Positions 1-8,398 of a stretch of DNA of 64,000 nt are shown here, piece after piece. Location of the stretch: the NCBI RefSeq assembly GCF_036884255.1, contig NZ_CP145605.1, forward strand, positions 620,001-684,000, given 5' to 3'. The notes under the pieces are model-generated. The model had not been told where the DNA came from. It searched no databases and was given only the letters and a program-made list of their open reading frames with translations. Positions within the stretch are counted from its first letter, which is position 1. Each line of letters begins with the position of its first letter. The position numbers were made by a program, and so were the translations under genes. This DNA comes from Paenibacillus tundrae (GTDB taxonomy: Bacteria; Bacillota; Bacilli; Paenibacillales; Paenibacillaceae).

Positions 1-40
1 CGAAAGATAACATCAACAATAGGGAAATAAACCGTTTCAT
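1..40 (-). CDS. 5' end of a secreted-protein gene (truncated by window edge)
   Basis: Only the first 13 codons are in the window. Read on the minus strand from an ATG at 38-40, they encode MKRFISLLLMLSF, a basic residue pair followed by a hydrophobic stretch, as in a signal peptide. A strong ribosome binding site (AAGGAGGA, read at 55-48) lies 7 nt upstream of the ATG. The product cannot be identified. It is transcribed away from the rest of the window. Confidence 0.6.
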   Translation of the reverse strand, partial: MKRFISLLLMLSF

Positions 41-284
41 CTTGATGTCCTCCTTACAAAATTTGGCGTGCATGTAATATAAACGCGTAAAGCTGGAGAA
101 ATGTTTCCTTTATAAACCAATGATCTATTAAACAATATAAATGGTTCTCTAGCCCTCTTCCTCGTCACGTTCAACTCTGAGGTATACAGCTCCAGATTAA
201 ATAGAGAGATAATCATGTTCTCCACGGGCAGGTTAGTATGATGGATGATAGAATGAAGGAAATCCAGATGCTAGGAGGATGCAA

Positions 285-1046
285 ATGTTACCTTTTCCAG
301 CTGAAACGAGTCGTAAAGTAAAATTTGATTTTATAGATGAGATTAAGAACAAGTTATTAGAAAAGTACGATAAGGACATTGAGGCTATCGGTATTTATGG
401 TTCAGTTGCTCAAGATAGAGAGGGACCTTATTCAGATATAGAATTGCACATCATTAGTAGAGATGGAGCGGATATACCTACTCGTGAATTAATTTTTCAT
501 CCGTTCAAATTAGAGCTCTCTACCAAACAAAAATCCGAATGGTTTCATCAAGCAAGCGTAATCGACGATGGATGGGCGCTTAGAGCGGGAAGTTTCGTAC
601 ATATTACCTCCCTGTACGACCCAAATGGCGTTTTTTCTAAGGCGAAGGAGATTGCGCTCTCAGTATCTGACGAAAGGTTTAGAGAAGTAATAGCAGAATT
701 TATGATTTGGGAGCCATATGAGACTATGGGTAAGATCCGAAATGCCAAAGCTTCGAATAACCTCTCTTATCTGCCCCGTGCTGTATTTGATCTAACATGG
801 CAAACGGCTAAATTGATTGGATTAATGAATAAACGGTATTACACCAGTAGAGCCGTAACTCTGGAAGAATCTATGGAAAAACCGATCAAGCCAGAAGGAT
901 ATGTTGAGTTGGCGAGAAAAGTAATAAGTGGTGAGTTAGCTGATAAGGAAGAGCTTTATTTGCTTTGTGAGAACTTATGGTGTGGTTTGAATAGTTTGCT
1001 TGAGGATTTAAGAATAGAATATCGAAGTGATGTTCTAGATTTGTGA
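285..1046 (+). CDS. ANT(4')-like aminoglycoside nucleotidyltransferase (KNTase family)
   Basis: The 253-residue product resembles kanamycin nucleotidyltransferase ANT(4')-I along its whole length. Such enzymes transfer AMP from ATP to the 4'-hydroxyl of aminoglycosides in the cytoplasm. The nucleotidyltransferase motif is IYGS (37-40) followed by PYSDIEL, with metal-binding D51 and E53. A later WEPYETMGKIRN stretch lines up with the KNTase segment that carries the catalytic base Glu. Length matches the family (about 253 residues). An earlier ATG at 279 directly abuts the AGGAGG (273-278), so the ATG at 285, 6 nt downstream, is preferred. A terminator follows the gene. No mobile element or other resistance gene is adjacent, so it looks like a chromosomal homologue. 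Activity on drugs cannot be judged from sequence. Confidence 0.85.
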   Translation: MLPFPAETSRKVKFDFIDEIKNKLLEKYDKDIEAIGIYGSVAQDREGPYSDIELHIISRDGADIPTRELIFHPFKLELSTKQKSEWFHQASVIDDGWALRAGSFVHITSLYDPNGVFSKAKEIALSVSDERFREVIAEFMIWEPYETMGKIRNAKASNNLSYLPRAVFDLTWQTAKLIGLMNKRYYTSRAVTLEESMEKPIKPEGYVELARKVISGELADKEELYLLCENLWCGLNSLLEDLRIEYRSDVLDL

Positions 1047-1091
1047 AAGCGTAAGATAACAGGAGCCGATCGCATCGTAAAACAAAGAAAT

Positions 1092-1119
1092 CAGCTGATC
1101 AATATAATCAGCTGTTTTT
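1092..1119 (+). terminator. Rho-independent terminator after the nucleotidyltransferase
   Basis: Perfect 8-bp stem CAGCTGAT / ATCAGCTG with a 7-nt loop, followed by TTTTT. Confidence 0.7.
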
Positions 1120-1175
1120 GTTCAGCTAAGGGGCAGGATAGGTCTGGTATTAATTTTACCTTTGCGTTTGTTGGA

Positions 1176-1784
1176 ATGATGTTAATGGCCACCACGGGTT
1201 ATGCGGCAGTCCAGTATCATTCTTTGACGAATACAGATGGGGAAGTTGTATATGAGACTAAGTTGCGTGATACGATTACAGATCAATCAATTAAGGTTGC
1301 AGACAAGATCAATGGGGATTATACATACCAACAGGCGGATGTATTTTTCAAAACTGCGTATGATGTAAACCCACCCTCTTTGCAGGAAAAAGAGGAAATG
1401 ACTACAAGACTGAGACAACAGGCCGAAAAGTCTAAGCAGGGTTATGCAATGATGCCGGTTGAAATGACAGATGAGGTTGCCCATCTATCTGTTACGTATC
1501 AAAACGGCGAAGATAAAATCGAGGCTATGATCCATAATCTGACGGGTAAGAGCGACCCGACATCGTATATCGACGAGAAAGTTGAATTTAAACAGGAAAA
1601 GGTATATGTGAAGGGTGTAGAAATGCTTCAAACAGAATTTGCTCCTTCGCGCGCAATCGAGTTGCAATGGATATACTAGAGCCCAGACAAAAAACAAAGA
1701 TATAGTTACACCGTGCGGGCAAATTCAGATCAAGTAAGTAAAGAAACATTGACGAAAATTGCTGAAAGTTATTTGGATTACTAA
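1176..1784 (+). pseudogene. Decayed gene of unknown function with an internal TAG
   Basis: An open frame runs from the first ATG at 1176 to a TAG at 1677-1679 (167 codons, ending ELQWIY). The same frame then continues for 34 sensible codons (SPDKKQRYSYTVRANSDQ onward, ending ESYLDY) to TAA at 1782-1784. The parsimonious reading is one protein interrupted by a nonsense change. The ATG has no ribosome binding site. The reading frame is already open upstream and encodes a hydrophobic run (GINFTFAFVGMMLMATTGYAAV) like a membrane segment, so the true N-terminus also seems lost. The remainder is soluble and charged. I do not recognise the family. The layout (one membrane segment, then an extracytoplasmic domain) recalls anti-sigma-type proteins, but that is a guess. 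A terminator follows. Confidence 0.5.
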
Positions 1785-1859
1785 AACAACAGAAATCTTC
1801 TCTAATGCTAACTCTGCCAAATGGGATCTTTCATAATTCATGCGGGAAGCACATAGCAA

Positions 1860-1898
1860 GCCTAACTCAAACAGTATGTTATTTGGGTTAGGCTTTTT
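1860..1898 (+). terminator. Rho-independent terminator
   Basis: GCCTAACtcAAA pairs with TTTgGGTTAGGC around a 10-nt loop and is followed by TTTTT. It ends the decayed gene and isolates the galactan locus downstream. Confidence 0.75.
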
Positions 1899-1908
1899 AA
1901 TGATTTTG

Positions 1909-1941
1909 CTTATTCATTTCTGAATGAAATCGTTGAATAAG
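1909..1941. promoter_or_regulatory. Inverted repeat upstream of galactan locus
   Basis: CTTATTCA (1909-1916) and TGAATAAG (1934-1941) form a perfect 8-bp inverted repeat. A nested shorter one (ATTTC / GAAAT) lies inside it. It is about 50 bp upstream of a TATAAT and could be a response-regulator site or a small hairpin. The role is inferred only from position. Confidence 0.35.
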
Positions 1942-1989
1942 TATAGGTTTTTGTTGCTTGAGTGAATGTTGGAGCATGTGATGTTTACC

Positions 1990-2063
1990 TATAATGGGGT
2001 TAAAGAGATGATCAAGTTGCCAAAGGGGGAAACGAATCTTGTTCCTTTTGGGAAGCGATTACA
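1990..2063 (+). promoter_or_regulatory. Possible promoter (TATAAT at 1990) and cre-like CcpA site (2049-2063)
   Basis: A TATAAT at 1990-1995 has only a weak upstream -35 (TTGGAG with a 15-nt spacer). Downstream, TGGGAAGCGATTACA at 2049-2063 matches the Bacillus cre consensus WTGNAANCGNWNNCW at all but one position. A cre downstream of the start site would act as a CcpA roadblock for the binding-protein gene. The site is seen; CcpA binding is inferred. Confidence 0.4.
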
Positions 2064-2170
2064 TTCTCTTTGGAACAACGCATGAATCCATGATGATTCA
2101 GGGTTACCTGATTATCAATAGCTTGTCGAACAATAAATAATGCATGATCTAATCTAGGGGGAGATGTCAG

Positions 2171-3712
2171 ATGCAGCAAAAGAAAAGGGGAGCCATGAGA
2201 CTGTTAACACTCATGCTAATGGTCAGTCTACTATTAAACGCTTGTAGCAGTGGGAGTGGTAATGAGAGTAATGATCCACAAGGAACTGCTGATAATGGGG
2301 CCAGTGCATCGGAAGATGTCACACTGAAAATGTTACTCATAGGCAGCAAACCTGCGGATTATGACGAGGTGTTCGGTGAGGTAAATCAATTACTTAAGGA
2401 AAAGATTAACACAACGATTGAAACAGAGTTTCTAGATTGGTCAGATTGGTCATCGAAGTACCCACTGAAATTTGCCGCGAGAGATGACTTTGATTTGGTA
2501 TTTACGGCGAATTGGGCGTTCTATCACAATCAGGCAATGAATGGCGGGTTCTATGAACTTACGGATGAACTTTTGCAAACCAATGCACCGATGACATGGG
2601 AAGCCATGCCGAAGGTTTCATGGGAGCAAGCGAAAATTAAAGATAAACTATATATGGTTCCGAATAATAACCAGGAAATAACGGACAAAGTTGTCATGAT
2701 ACGCGAAGATCTACGTAAGAAATATAACCTTGAACCCGTTACAAATGCTGAGACATTTGCTGCCTATACAAAAGCAATTGCCAAAAATGAGCCGGGGATG
2801 AGTGGTTTTGCAACAGCGGCCGGGGGCGGATATAAGTGGCATGAGTTAGATAATATGTTACTTGAACAGCAAAATGAATGGAAACTAATCGATCCCAACA
2901 TGCCTTTTGCTTTTAAACTCGACGATGCAACTGGAAAAGTGTTCAATGTTTACGATACACCTGAGTTTACAGAGCTACTTTTGTATTATAAAGACTTAGC
3001 TGATAGTGGAGTTTGGTCTAAGAATGTTGTTAACAGTAAAAATGAAGTGTGGCAGGATGTAAAAGCTGGCAAGGCGGCATCACTTAAAGGAAATTTAGGT
3101 TCTCTAGGCTTCCAGTTTGTTGAAGCTCAGCGCGATCTCCCCGATGTGGAGATGTCTATCGTTGATCTTACTCCGAACCAAAAGAAAACAGCATCCATCT
3201 CGACGCAAAATGGTATGGCTGTTCATGCAACGTCAAAGCATGTTGAGCGTTCCCTGAAGGTCATTGATTTATTGCAGAATGATAAAGAAATCCATGATCT
3301 GACGATGTATGGTATTGCAGGCAGTCACTACGAACCAATTGATGAGGATAAATATAAACCGGGTCCAAACAGAGATAAATATACTGGATTCTCTAACTGG
3401 GGATGGAATTCGCCGCTGAACCGGACAGAGACCTCCTATCCAGAAGAAGCAGAAGCAATGGAGAAGTCGTGGGAAGAGAAAGTGTATCATTATCCGCTTG
3501 AAACGTTTGTGTTTGACGATCAGAAGGTAAAGAATGAACTGGCTAATATCGGCAATGTCATGGTACGTTATGGTGTTCCATTAGAATATGGTCTCATTGC
3601 AGATCCTCAGCAGGGACAGGCTGAATTAATCAATCAACTCAATACCGCTGGAATTGAAAAGGTACAAGCAGAACTCCAGAGCCAAATTGACACGTTCTTA
3701 GAGAAAAACTAA
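2171..3712 (+). CDS. Extracellular sugar-binding lipoprotein, ABC importer (copy 1)
   Basis: The 513-residue product is a family-1-type solute-binding protein of the LplA kind that serves oligosaccharide ABC importers. The N-terminus is a lipoprotein signal (basic residues, hydrophobic run, lipobox LLNAC), so it should be tethered outside the membrane. It is closely paralogous to the protein at 9355, sharing for example FLDWSDWS, KYPLKFAA and KLYMVPNNN. An AGGGGGA ribosome binding site precedes the ATG. It lies alone ahead of the kinase gene, separated by a hairpin, and has no permease directly next to it. It may share the permeases at 7357-9313, or it may feed the sensor kinase that follows. 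Galacto-oligosaccharide specificity is inferred from the neighbouring GH42 and GH53 genes. Confidence 0.88.
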   Translation: MQQKKRGAMRLLTLMLMVSLLLNACSSGSGNESNDPQGTADNGASASEDVTLKMLLIGSKPADYDEVFGEVNQLLKEKINTTIETEFLDWSDWSSKYPLKFAARDDFDLVFTANWAFYHNQAMNGGFYELTDELLQTNAPMTWEAMPKVSWEQAKIKDKLYMVPNNNQEITDKVVMIREDLRKKYNLEPVTNAETFAAYTKAIAKNEPGMSGFATAAGGGYKWHELDNMLLEQQNEWKLIDPNMPFAFKLDDATGKVFNVYDTPEFTELLLYYKDLADSGVWSKNVVNSKNEVWQDVKAGKAASLKGNLGSLGFQFVEAQRDLPDVEMSIVDLTPNQKKTASISTQNGMAVHATSKHVERSLKVIDLLQNDKEIHDLTMYGIAGSHYEPIDEDKYKPGPNRDKYTGFSNWGWNSPLNRTETSYPEEAEAMEKSWEEKVYHYPLETFVFDDQKVKNELANIGNVMVRYGVPLEYGLIADPQQGQAELINQLNTAGIEKVQAELQSQIDTFLEKN

Positions 3713-3752
3713 TATCACAATAAAGGTACTATATTTGAAATGTAAATCCTAT

Positions 3753-3780
3753 GAGGGTCGATCGATTTTGGATCGGCCTC
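3753..3780 (+). other. Intergenic hairpin between binding protein and kinase genes
   Basis: GAGGGTCGATC and GATCGGCCTC can form a near-continuous stem. No T-run follows. It could stabilise the 3' end of the binding-protein mRNA or partly terminate transcription, lowering kinase and regulator output. Confidence 0.35.
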
Positions 3781-3859
3781 TCAGGCGTCTTAAAAGAGTG
3801 ACTGAGATATACTGCATTATATAAAGAACACACACATCCGATGAAACGGGAGACTACGT

Positions 3860-5614
3860 ATGAGCCAAGCAACGCAAAAAAGAAAAATAATTCCCTATTC
3901 TTATAAAATGATGATCACTTACTTGTTGCTTGTTCTAGTAACGGATGCTGTCATTGGCTATGTTTCCTTTATGATGCTTACAAACTCACGCACAGAGATC
4001 GCCGAGACTAATATTAGGACGTCCATGGCGCAGACAAGTAATAACTTGAAATATCAGCTGGACGAGATTCAGCGTATTTCTGATACCTTGTTTAGCAGTG
4101 CCCCTTTTCAGCGAGCTTTGCAGAAGAAAGGGAAGCCACATGAGATGTATCTGACAATGATTGATGAGATTGTACCCAAAATGCAATCTCCATTGCAGCT
4201 ATTTGGCAATCCTATACGGATTGTTTTATACACCAATAATAACGATCTGAACATTATTGAAGGCGATGATCTGACGACACCGTTGAAGGAAAGTGATTAT
4301 TACATTCTTTCTACTCTTGAGATTAAGGACTCCACCTGGGCACAACAAAGCCTGGAGGGAGATGATAATCGTTGGATGCAAGTCGAATCAGATCGCGAGC
4401 TAAGTCAGATATCTCATGTACGTCGAATGATTTCCTTTGACGATTACCAAAACAGCGGTATACTCCGAATCACGGTTGGCTTTGCGGATCTGCTCGGGAA
4501 CTATGTGACCTATCCAGAGGAGGATGGCATCTCCATGAGGCTGGTGGACGGAGTTACAGGGGCTGTCATGTATCAACGCGGTGGCACAGTTGCAGAAGCA
4601 GTCGATCTATCTTCCTACCTGACACTCAAACAAAGTGTCCCAGGGACAGATTTTATTATTGAAACATGGGTTCCGCATGATTATTTACAAAAAGATGCTC
4701 AGCGTCTTCAAAAAATTATTTTATCTGTCTGCACAATCAGCTTCGTTGTTATGATGTTGATTGGTTTCCTGGTGGCCAGGTTGTCCGGTCGCAAAATGAG
4801 AAAGATCATCTCATTAGTCCATACATTTGAAAACGGCAGCTTTGAGAAACGTCTTCGTTTTGGTGGAAATGATGAATTCAGTCAAATCGCCGAAGCATTT
4901 AATTCAATGGCTACCAATATCCAAGAGCTGATCAGCAACGTTTATGCTCAGGGGATACGACGTAAGCAGGCTGAGCTTGATGCGTTACAGGCACAGATTA
5001 ATCCACATTTTCTATATAACACGCTCTCAACCATTAACAGCCTCGCTAATCTGGGGGAGACGGCTCAAGTTACGGAGATGGTTCAGGGACTATCTAAATT
5101 TTACCGTCTATCGCTGAATCAGGGGAATATTGTGATACCGCTTGTGAAGGAATTGGAGCAAGTCGAAACTTATATGAATATTCAAAGAGTCAAGTATGTC
5201 GATGCCTTCACCTTCAGTGTGGATGCCGATCCTCGTATTCTTGACGTTCCAGTTATCAAATTGATTCTTCAGCCTATTGTGGAAAATGTATTTAAGCATG
5301 CTTGGTATGGGGATACAATCACAATTCGTATAGAGGGGCGACAACGAGGCGATCTGATCGAATTAAGCGTAATTGACAATGGAGTCGGCATGAAGCCCGA
5401 ACAAGTTCAATCCATGTTCAACCCAACAGGACAGGGATGTGGTTACGGGTTGAAAAATGTGAATGATCGAATCAAGCTTCGTTACGGCGATAATTTTGGC
5501 TTAGAAATAGGTAGCGTATATGGCGGAGGAACGACCGTTCGAATTTTGCTGCCTGCAGAGCCGACAAGCGACAGAGACTCGTGGTTAGACGGTCTGAATG
5601 GAGGAACAAAATGA
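3860..5614 (+). CDS. YesM-type membrane sensor histidine kinase
   Basis: 584 residues. TM1 is about 17-40, the extracytoplasmic sensor domain about 41-285 and TM2 about 286-308. HAMP covers about 305-358, followed by the His_kinase domain of the LytS/YesM class with the phospho-accepting His383 in INPHFLYNTL. The C-terminal HATPase has an N-box (PIVENVFKHAW) and the GVGM and GYGLKNV glycine motifs. It should sense an outside signal, perhaps sugar-loaded binding protein, and phosphorylate the regulator encoded next. Its stop codon overlaps the regulator's ATG (ATGA), so the two are translationally coupled. Family and architecture are clear; the ligand is inferred from the galactan genes around it. 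Confidence 0.92.
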   Translation: MSQATQKRKIIPYSYKMMITYLLLVLVTDAVIGYVSFMMLTNSRTEIAETNIRTSMAQTSNNLKYQLDEIQRISDTLFSSAPFQRALQKKGKPHEMYLTMIDEIVPKMQSPLQLFGNPIRIVLYTNNNDLNIIEGDDLTTPLKESDYYILSTLEIKDSTWAQQSLEGDDNRWMQVESDRELSQISHVRRMISFDDYQNSGILRITVGFADLLGNYVTYPEEDGISMRLVDGVTGAVMYQRGGTVAEAVDLSSYLTLKQSVPGTDFIIETWVPHDYLQKDAQRLQKIILSVCTISFVVMMLIGFLVARLSGRKMRKIISLVHTFENGSFEKRLRFGGNDEFSQIAEAFNSMATNIQELISNVYAQGIRRKQAELDALQAQINPHFLYNTLSTINSLANLGETAQVTEMVQGLSKFYRLSLNQGNIVIPLVKELEQVETYMNIQRVKYVDAFTFSVDADPRILDVPVIKLILQPIVENVFKHAWYGDTITIRIEGRQRGDLIELSVIDNGVGMKPEQVQSMFNPTGQGCGYGLKNVNDRIKLRYGDNFGLEIGSVYGGGTTVRILLPAEPTSDRDSWLDGLNGGTK

Positions 5615-7185
5615 CGTTAAAGGTTATGCTCGTAGATGATGAGCGAATTGACTTGGAATGGCTTCGACGTAGAGTGGTCGCGAGTGGATTGCCACTTGAA
5701 GTTGTGGGAACGGCGAACAGTGGATTCGTAGCTCTTGAGTTACTACAAAGCAATGAAGTTGATCTTCTTTTGTCCGATATTCGCATGCCAATTATGACCG
5801 GAATAGAATTTGCGCGCAAAGCAAAGGAAATCAATCCTCGCCTAAAAATCATTTTTATTAGCGGGCATGAGGATTTCGAATATGCAAGAGAGGCGTTGTC
5901 TTTACACGCATCTGGTTATTTATTGAAACCAGTGGATAATGACGAGCTTCAACAGATTCTTGCTGAGCTATGTGGAGAGATTAGCCGAGAACAAGAGAGA
6001 ATCAAGACCAATGATGAGGTACTGTCGCTAGCGAGCCAGGCGCTTCTACTTCGCTGGTTGAGCTCTAGAACAGGCGAGCAGATCGATAGCCATATGCAGC
6101 AACTCATACAACCACTTGTTCGCAACGGTGCGGCTGTGGCCATTATCGAGATGGACGATGTGGAATGGAAAATGCTTGATATGTCTGCGGATGACCGACG
6201 TCAATTGTCCAGTGACATGATGGTTTACATCGAAAAACTAGCTTCAGAGAGCGGACTAGGTACCATTATCGCAAGCCACTCCGATTATCAATTTATCATG
6301 TTGGCTAATGGAACCGAAGAGGAGAATGTCGCTCTGCTAGAAGAATTGATTTTGGCTGTAGCCAGTGCATTCCCTCTGACGGTTACTATAGGATATGGTA
6401 AGTCTACTGATGAGTGGCGAGAATTGCCTGAATCCTACCAGCAGGCAGTTTCTGCTCTGGGCGCCAAGTGGCTGATTGGCAAGAATCGGCTAATTCGCGA
6501 TGTAGCAGAGTATCCCTTAGGTGATCAGAATTCGGAGAATCTTGAAGAGATGATCTCCATCATGATGAATGCGATTCTGTCTTATGATCTGGTTGGCATT
6601 GATGACTGCCTGTTACGAATCTTCGGGCGTGATCGTCCATTGCACAAGATGAATGATGTCTATAATTTGATCATTCGCATCACATCTAAGCTACACGCAG
6701 ATTTACAGCAATTGAACGAGAACTTATACGAACTATTGCAATGGGAGTCACACCAACCGGAGGTTTTGTTCCATTTTGAGACAGTGAGCGATATATTATC
6801 TTGGTTAAGACGGCGATTCTTCGAATTGTCTGAGCGGCTGTTTACTGAACGATCAAAGACCAACCGTAAGCTAATTACAGATATTCTGAATTATGCGAAG
6901 GAGAGGATTGAATCTAAAGTAACTTTGAAGGAGGTAGCCGCCCATTTTGCTTTTTCGCCTAACTACTTGGGGCACCTTTTTAAGGAAGAAACAGGAATGA
7001 ATTTTAGTGACTTTCTTCTGGATCTAAGGATGAAACGAGTATGCGAGCTGCTCAGTGATCCGTCGTTCAAAATCTATGAAATCGCAGAGAAGGTTGGGTA
7101 CAAAAACATTATCTACTTCAATCGCCAATTCAAACAGTCAACCGGTATGTCTCCAGGTGAGTATCGGAAGAGACATCATATTTAG
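5611..7185 (+). CDS. YesN-type response regulator with AraC DNA-binding domain
   Basis: 524 residues from the ATG at 5611, chosen because GGAGG (5600-5604) lies 6 nt upstream and the ATG overlaps the kinase stop; the frame is open further upstream but without such a site. The N-terminal receiver domain has the acidic pair VDDE, phospho-acceptor D56 (LLLSDIRMP) and K106 (LLKPVDN). A long middle region of about 280 residues follows. The C-terminal 100 residues hold two AraC-type helix-turn-helix motifs (VTLKEVAAHFAFSPNYLGHLF and IYEIAEKVGYKNIIYFNRQF). It probably activates the transport and beta-galactosidase operon downstream. A strong terminator closes the unit. Confidence 0.93.
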   Translation: MTLKVMLVDDERIDLEWLRRRVVASGLPLEVVGTANSGFVALELLQSNEVDLLLSDIRMPIMTGIEFARKAKEINPRLKIIFISGHEDFEYAREALSLHASGYLLKPVDNDELQQILAELCGEISREQERIKTNDEVLSLASQALLLRWLSSRTGEQIDSHMQQLIQPLVRNGAAVAIIEMDDVEWKMLDMSADDRRQLSSDMMVYIEKLASESGLGTIIASHSDYQFIMLANGTEEENVALLEELILAVASAFPLTVTIGYGKSTDEWRELPESYQQAVSALGAKWLIGKNRLIRDVAEYPLGDQNSENLEEMISIMMNAILSYDLVGIDDCLLRIFGRDRPLHKMNDVYNLIIRITSKLHADLQQLNENLYELLQWESHQPEVLFHFETVSDILSWLRRRFFELSERLFTERSKTNRKLITDILNYAKERIESKVTLKEVAAHFAFSPNYLGHLFKEETGMNFSDFLLDLRMKRVCELLSDPSFKIYEIAEKVGYKNIIYFNRQFKQSTGMSPGEYRKRHHI

Positions 7186-7193
7186 ATTCCTAA

Positions 7194-7225
7194 AGCGCCG
7201 AGCATGTTATGCTCCGGCGCTTTTT
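7194..7225 (+). terminator. Rho-independent terminator after response regulator
   Basis: GCGCCGaGCAT / ATGCtCCGGCGC stem with a TTTTT tail. Confidence 0.85.
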
Positions 7226-7272
7226 CTATGAAATCGTAGATTGAATATTACTTTTAGTTGCTTCCCTTAATG

Positions 7273-7333
7273 TTGGGTGAACATGGGCACAGCCTATAAT
7301 CAAAGTATCATTATGTTAACCGGATTACGGTTA
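7273..7333 (+). promoter_or_regulatory. Promoter of the permease/GH42 operon with downstream inverted repeat
   Basis: TATAAT at 7295-7300 is preceded by TTGGGT (7273-7278) with a 16-nt spacer; the poor -35 suits an activator-dependent promoter. TAACCG (7317-7322) and CGGTTA (7328-7333) form a perfect inverted repeat with a 5-nt spacer about 17 nt after the -10. It may be an operator or a 5' UTR hairpin. Confidence 0.5.
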
Positions 7334-7356
7334 TAGAGACAGAGAGGGTGACGTCT

Positions 7357-8277
7357 ATGAATCGAAAAGGCTTTCTGGGGGATTTGGTGAAATACCGAAC
7401 CCTGTTGCTTATGTTATTACCGGCCGTACTGTTTTTTATCGTGTTTGCTTATATTCCTATGGCAGGTATAGTTTTAGCTTTTAAACAGTTCACGTATGAG
7501 GGTGGGATATTCGGAAGTCCGTGGAATGGCTTGGATAACTTTCGTTTCTTCTTCGAGTCAGGACAGGCGTGGCAGGTAACTCGAAATACGGCATTGTATA
7601 ACATTGCCTTCATCGTGGTGAATAACCTGCTACAGATTACGATGGCGATATTGTTATTTGAGGTTGCACATAAGTGGTCACGCAAACTTTTTCAAACCAT
7701 GCTATTCCTGCCTTATTTCATATCATGGGTTGTTGTCGGCGCAATCGCGTACAACCTGTTCAGCTATGACTTTGGTTTGATCAACGTTATTCTCAATACG
7801 TTTGGGATGGAACCCATTGATATCTACAACACAGCAGCTTACTGGCCTTACATACTCGTCATTGTATCGGCATGGAAAGCAGTCGGATATGGTTCAATCA
7901 TGTACCTTGCTGCCATCACCAGCATCGACACGGAAATGTATGAAGCGGCGGAGATTGATGGTGCAAATGTGTTCCAACGTATCTTCAGGATTACAATTCC
8001 GAACCTAATTCCAACCGTCATTATTCTAGTACTGCTGTCCATCGGTAATATATTCCGAGGAGATTTCGGAATGTTCTACAATATGGTCGGAAATAACGGC
8101 TTGTTGTTCTCAAACACGGACGTAATCGATACGTTTGTATTCCGATCGTTGACTTCATCCAATGATATTGGCATGTCATCTGCTGCCGGATTCTATCAGT
8201 CGATTCTCGGTTTTGCCACTATTCTGATCGCGAACTACGTTGTACGCAGATACGACAAAGATCGAGCTCTATTTTAA
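7357..8277 (+). CDS. Sugar ABC transporter permease, LplB/UgpA type
   Basis: 306 residues with about six membrane segments, starting MNRKGFLGDLVKYRTLLLMLLPAVLFF. The EAAxxDGA coupling motif for the ATPase is present (MYEAAEIDGANVFQRIFRITIPNL). The ATG at 7357 has GAGGGTGA upstream at good spacing; a GTG at 7348 overlaps that site and is less likely. It forms a heterodimeric channel with the permease at 8399. No ATPase gene is in the locus; as in many Gram-positives a shared MsmX-type ATPase encoded elsewhere probably serves it. A family A repeat (8279-8351) starts right after the stop codon. Confidence 0.92.
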   Translation: MNRKGFLGDLVKYRTLLLMLLPAVLFFIVFAYIPMAGIVLAFKQFTYEGGIFGSPWNGLDNFRFFFESGQAWQVTRNTALYNIAFIVVNNLLQITMAILLFEVAHKWSRKLFQTMLFLPYFISWVVVGAIAYNLFSYDFGLINVILNTFGMEPIDIYNTAAYWPYILVIVSAWKAVGYGSIMYLAAITSIDTEMYEAAEIDGANVFQRIFRITIPNLIPTVIILVLLSIGNIFRGDFGMFYNMVGNNGLLFSNTDVIDTFVFRSLTSSNDIGMSSAAGFYQSILGFATILIANYVVRRYDKDRALF

Positions 8278-8278
8278 G

Positions 8279-8351
8279 AGGTTGTTCAAAAAGTTCGCTT
8301 TTGATTACGAAAGACTTTCTCGGTACTGAAAACCGACCTTTTTGAACACGA
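8279..8351. repeat. Family A MITE-like repeat, copy A1 (short form)
   Basis: A 73-bp element with inverted ends GTTCAAAAAG (8284-8293) and CTTTTTGAAC (8338-8347). ATTTTAAG flanks it directly at 8271-8278 and 8352-8359 and looks like a target-site duplication; the left copy holds the permease stop codon. The ends match the other A copies (CGCTTTTGATTACGAA and TCGGTACTGAAAACCG), but about 100 bp of the middle is missing. It lies between two co-transcribed permease genes. Confidence 0.75.
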
Positions 8352-8398
8352 ATTTTAAGCCTATCGAGATCCAGAGAAATTGAAAGGAGAGGTACAAT

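Noticed and set aside
37..225. 62-codon minus-strand frame ending in the ATG of the gene at 1-40
   Set aside because: The ATGA overlap looks like an operon junction, but the frame has no ribosome binding site and the strong box at 48-55 belongs to the next gene; composition is not protein-like.
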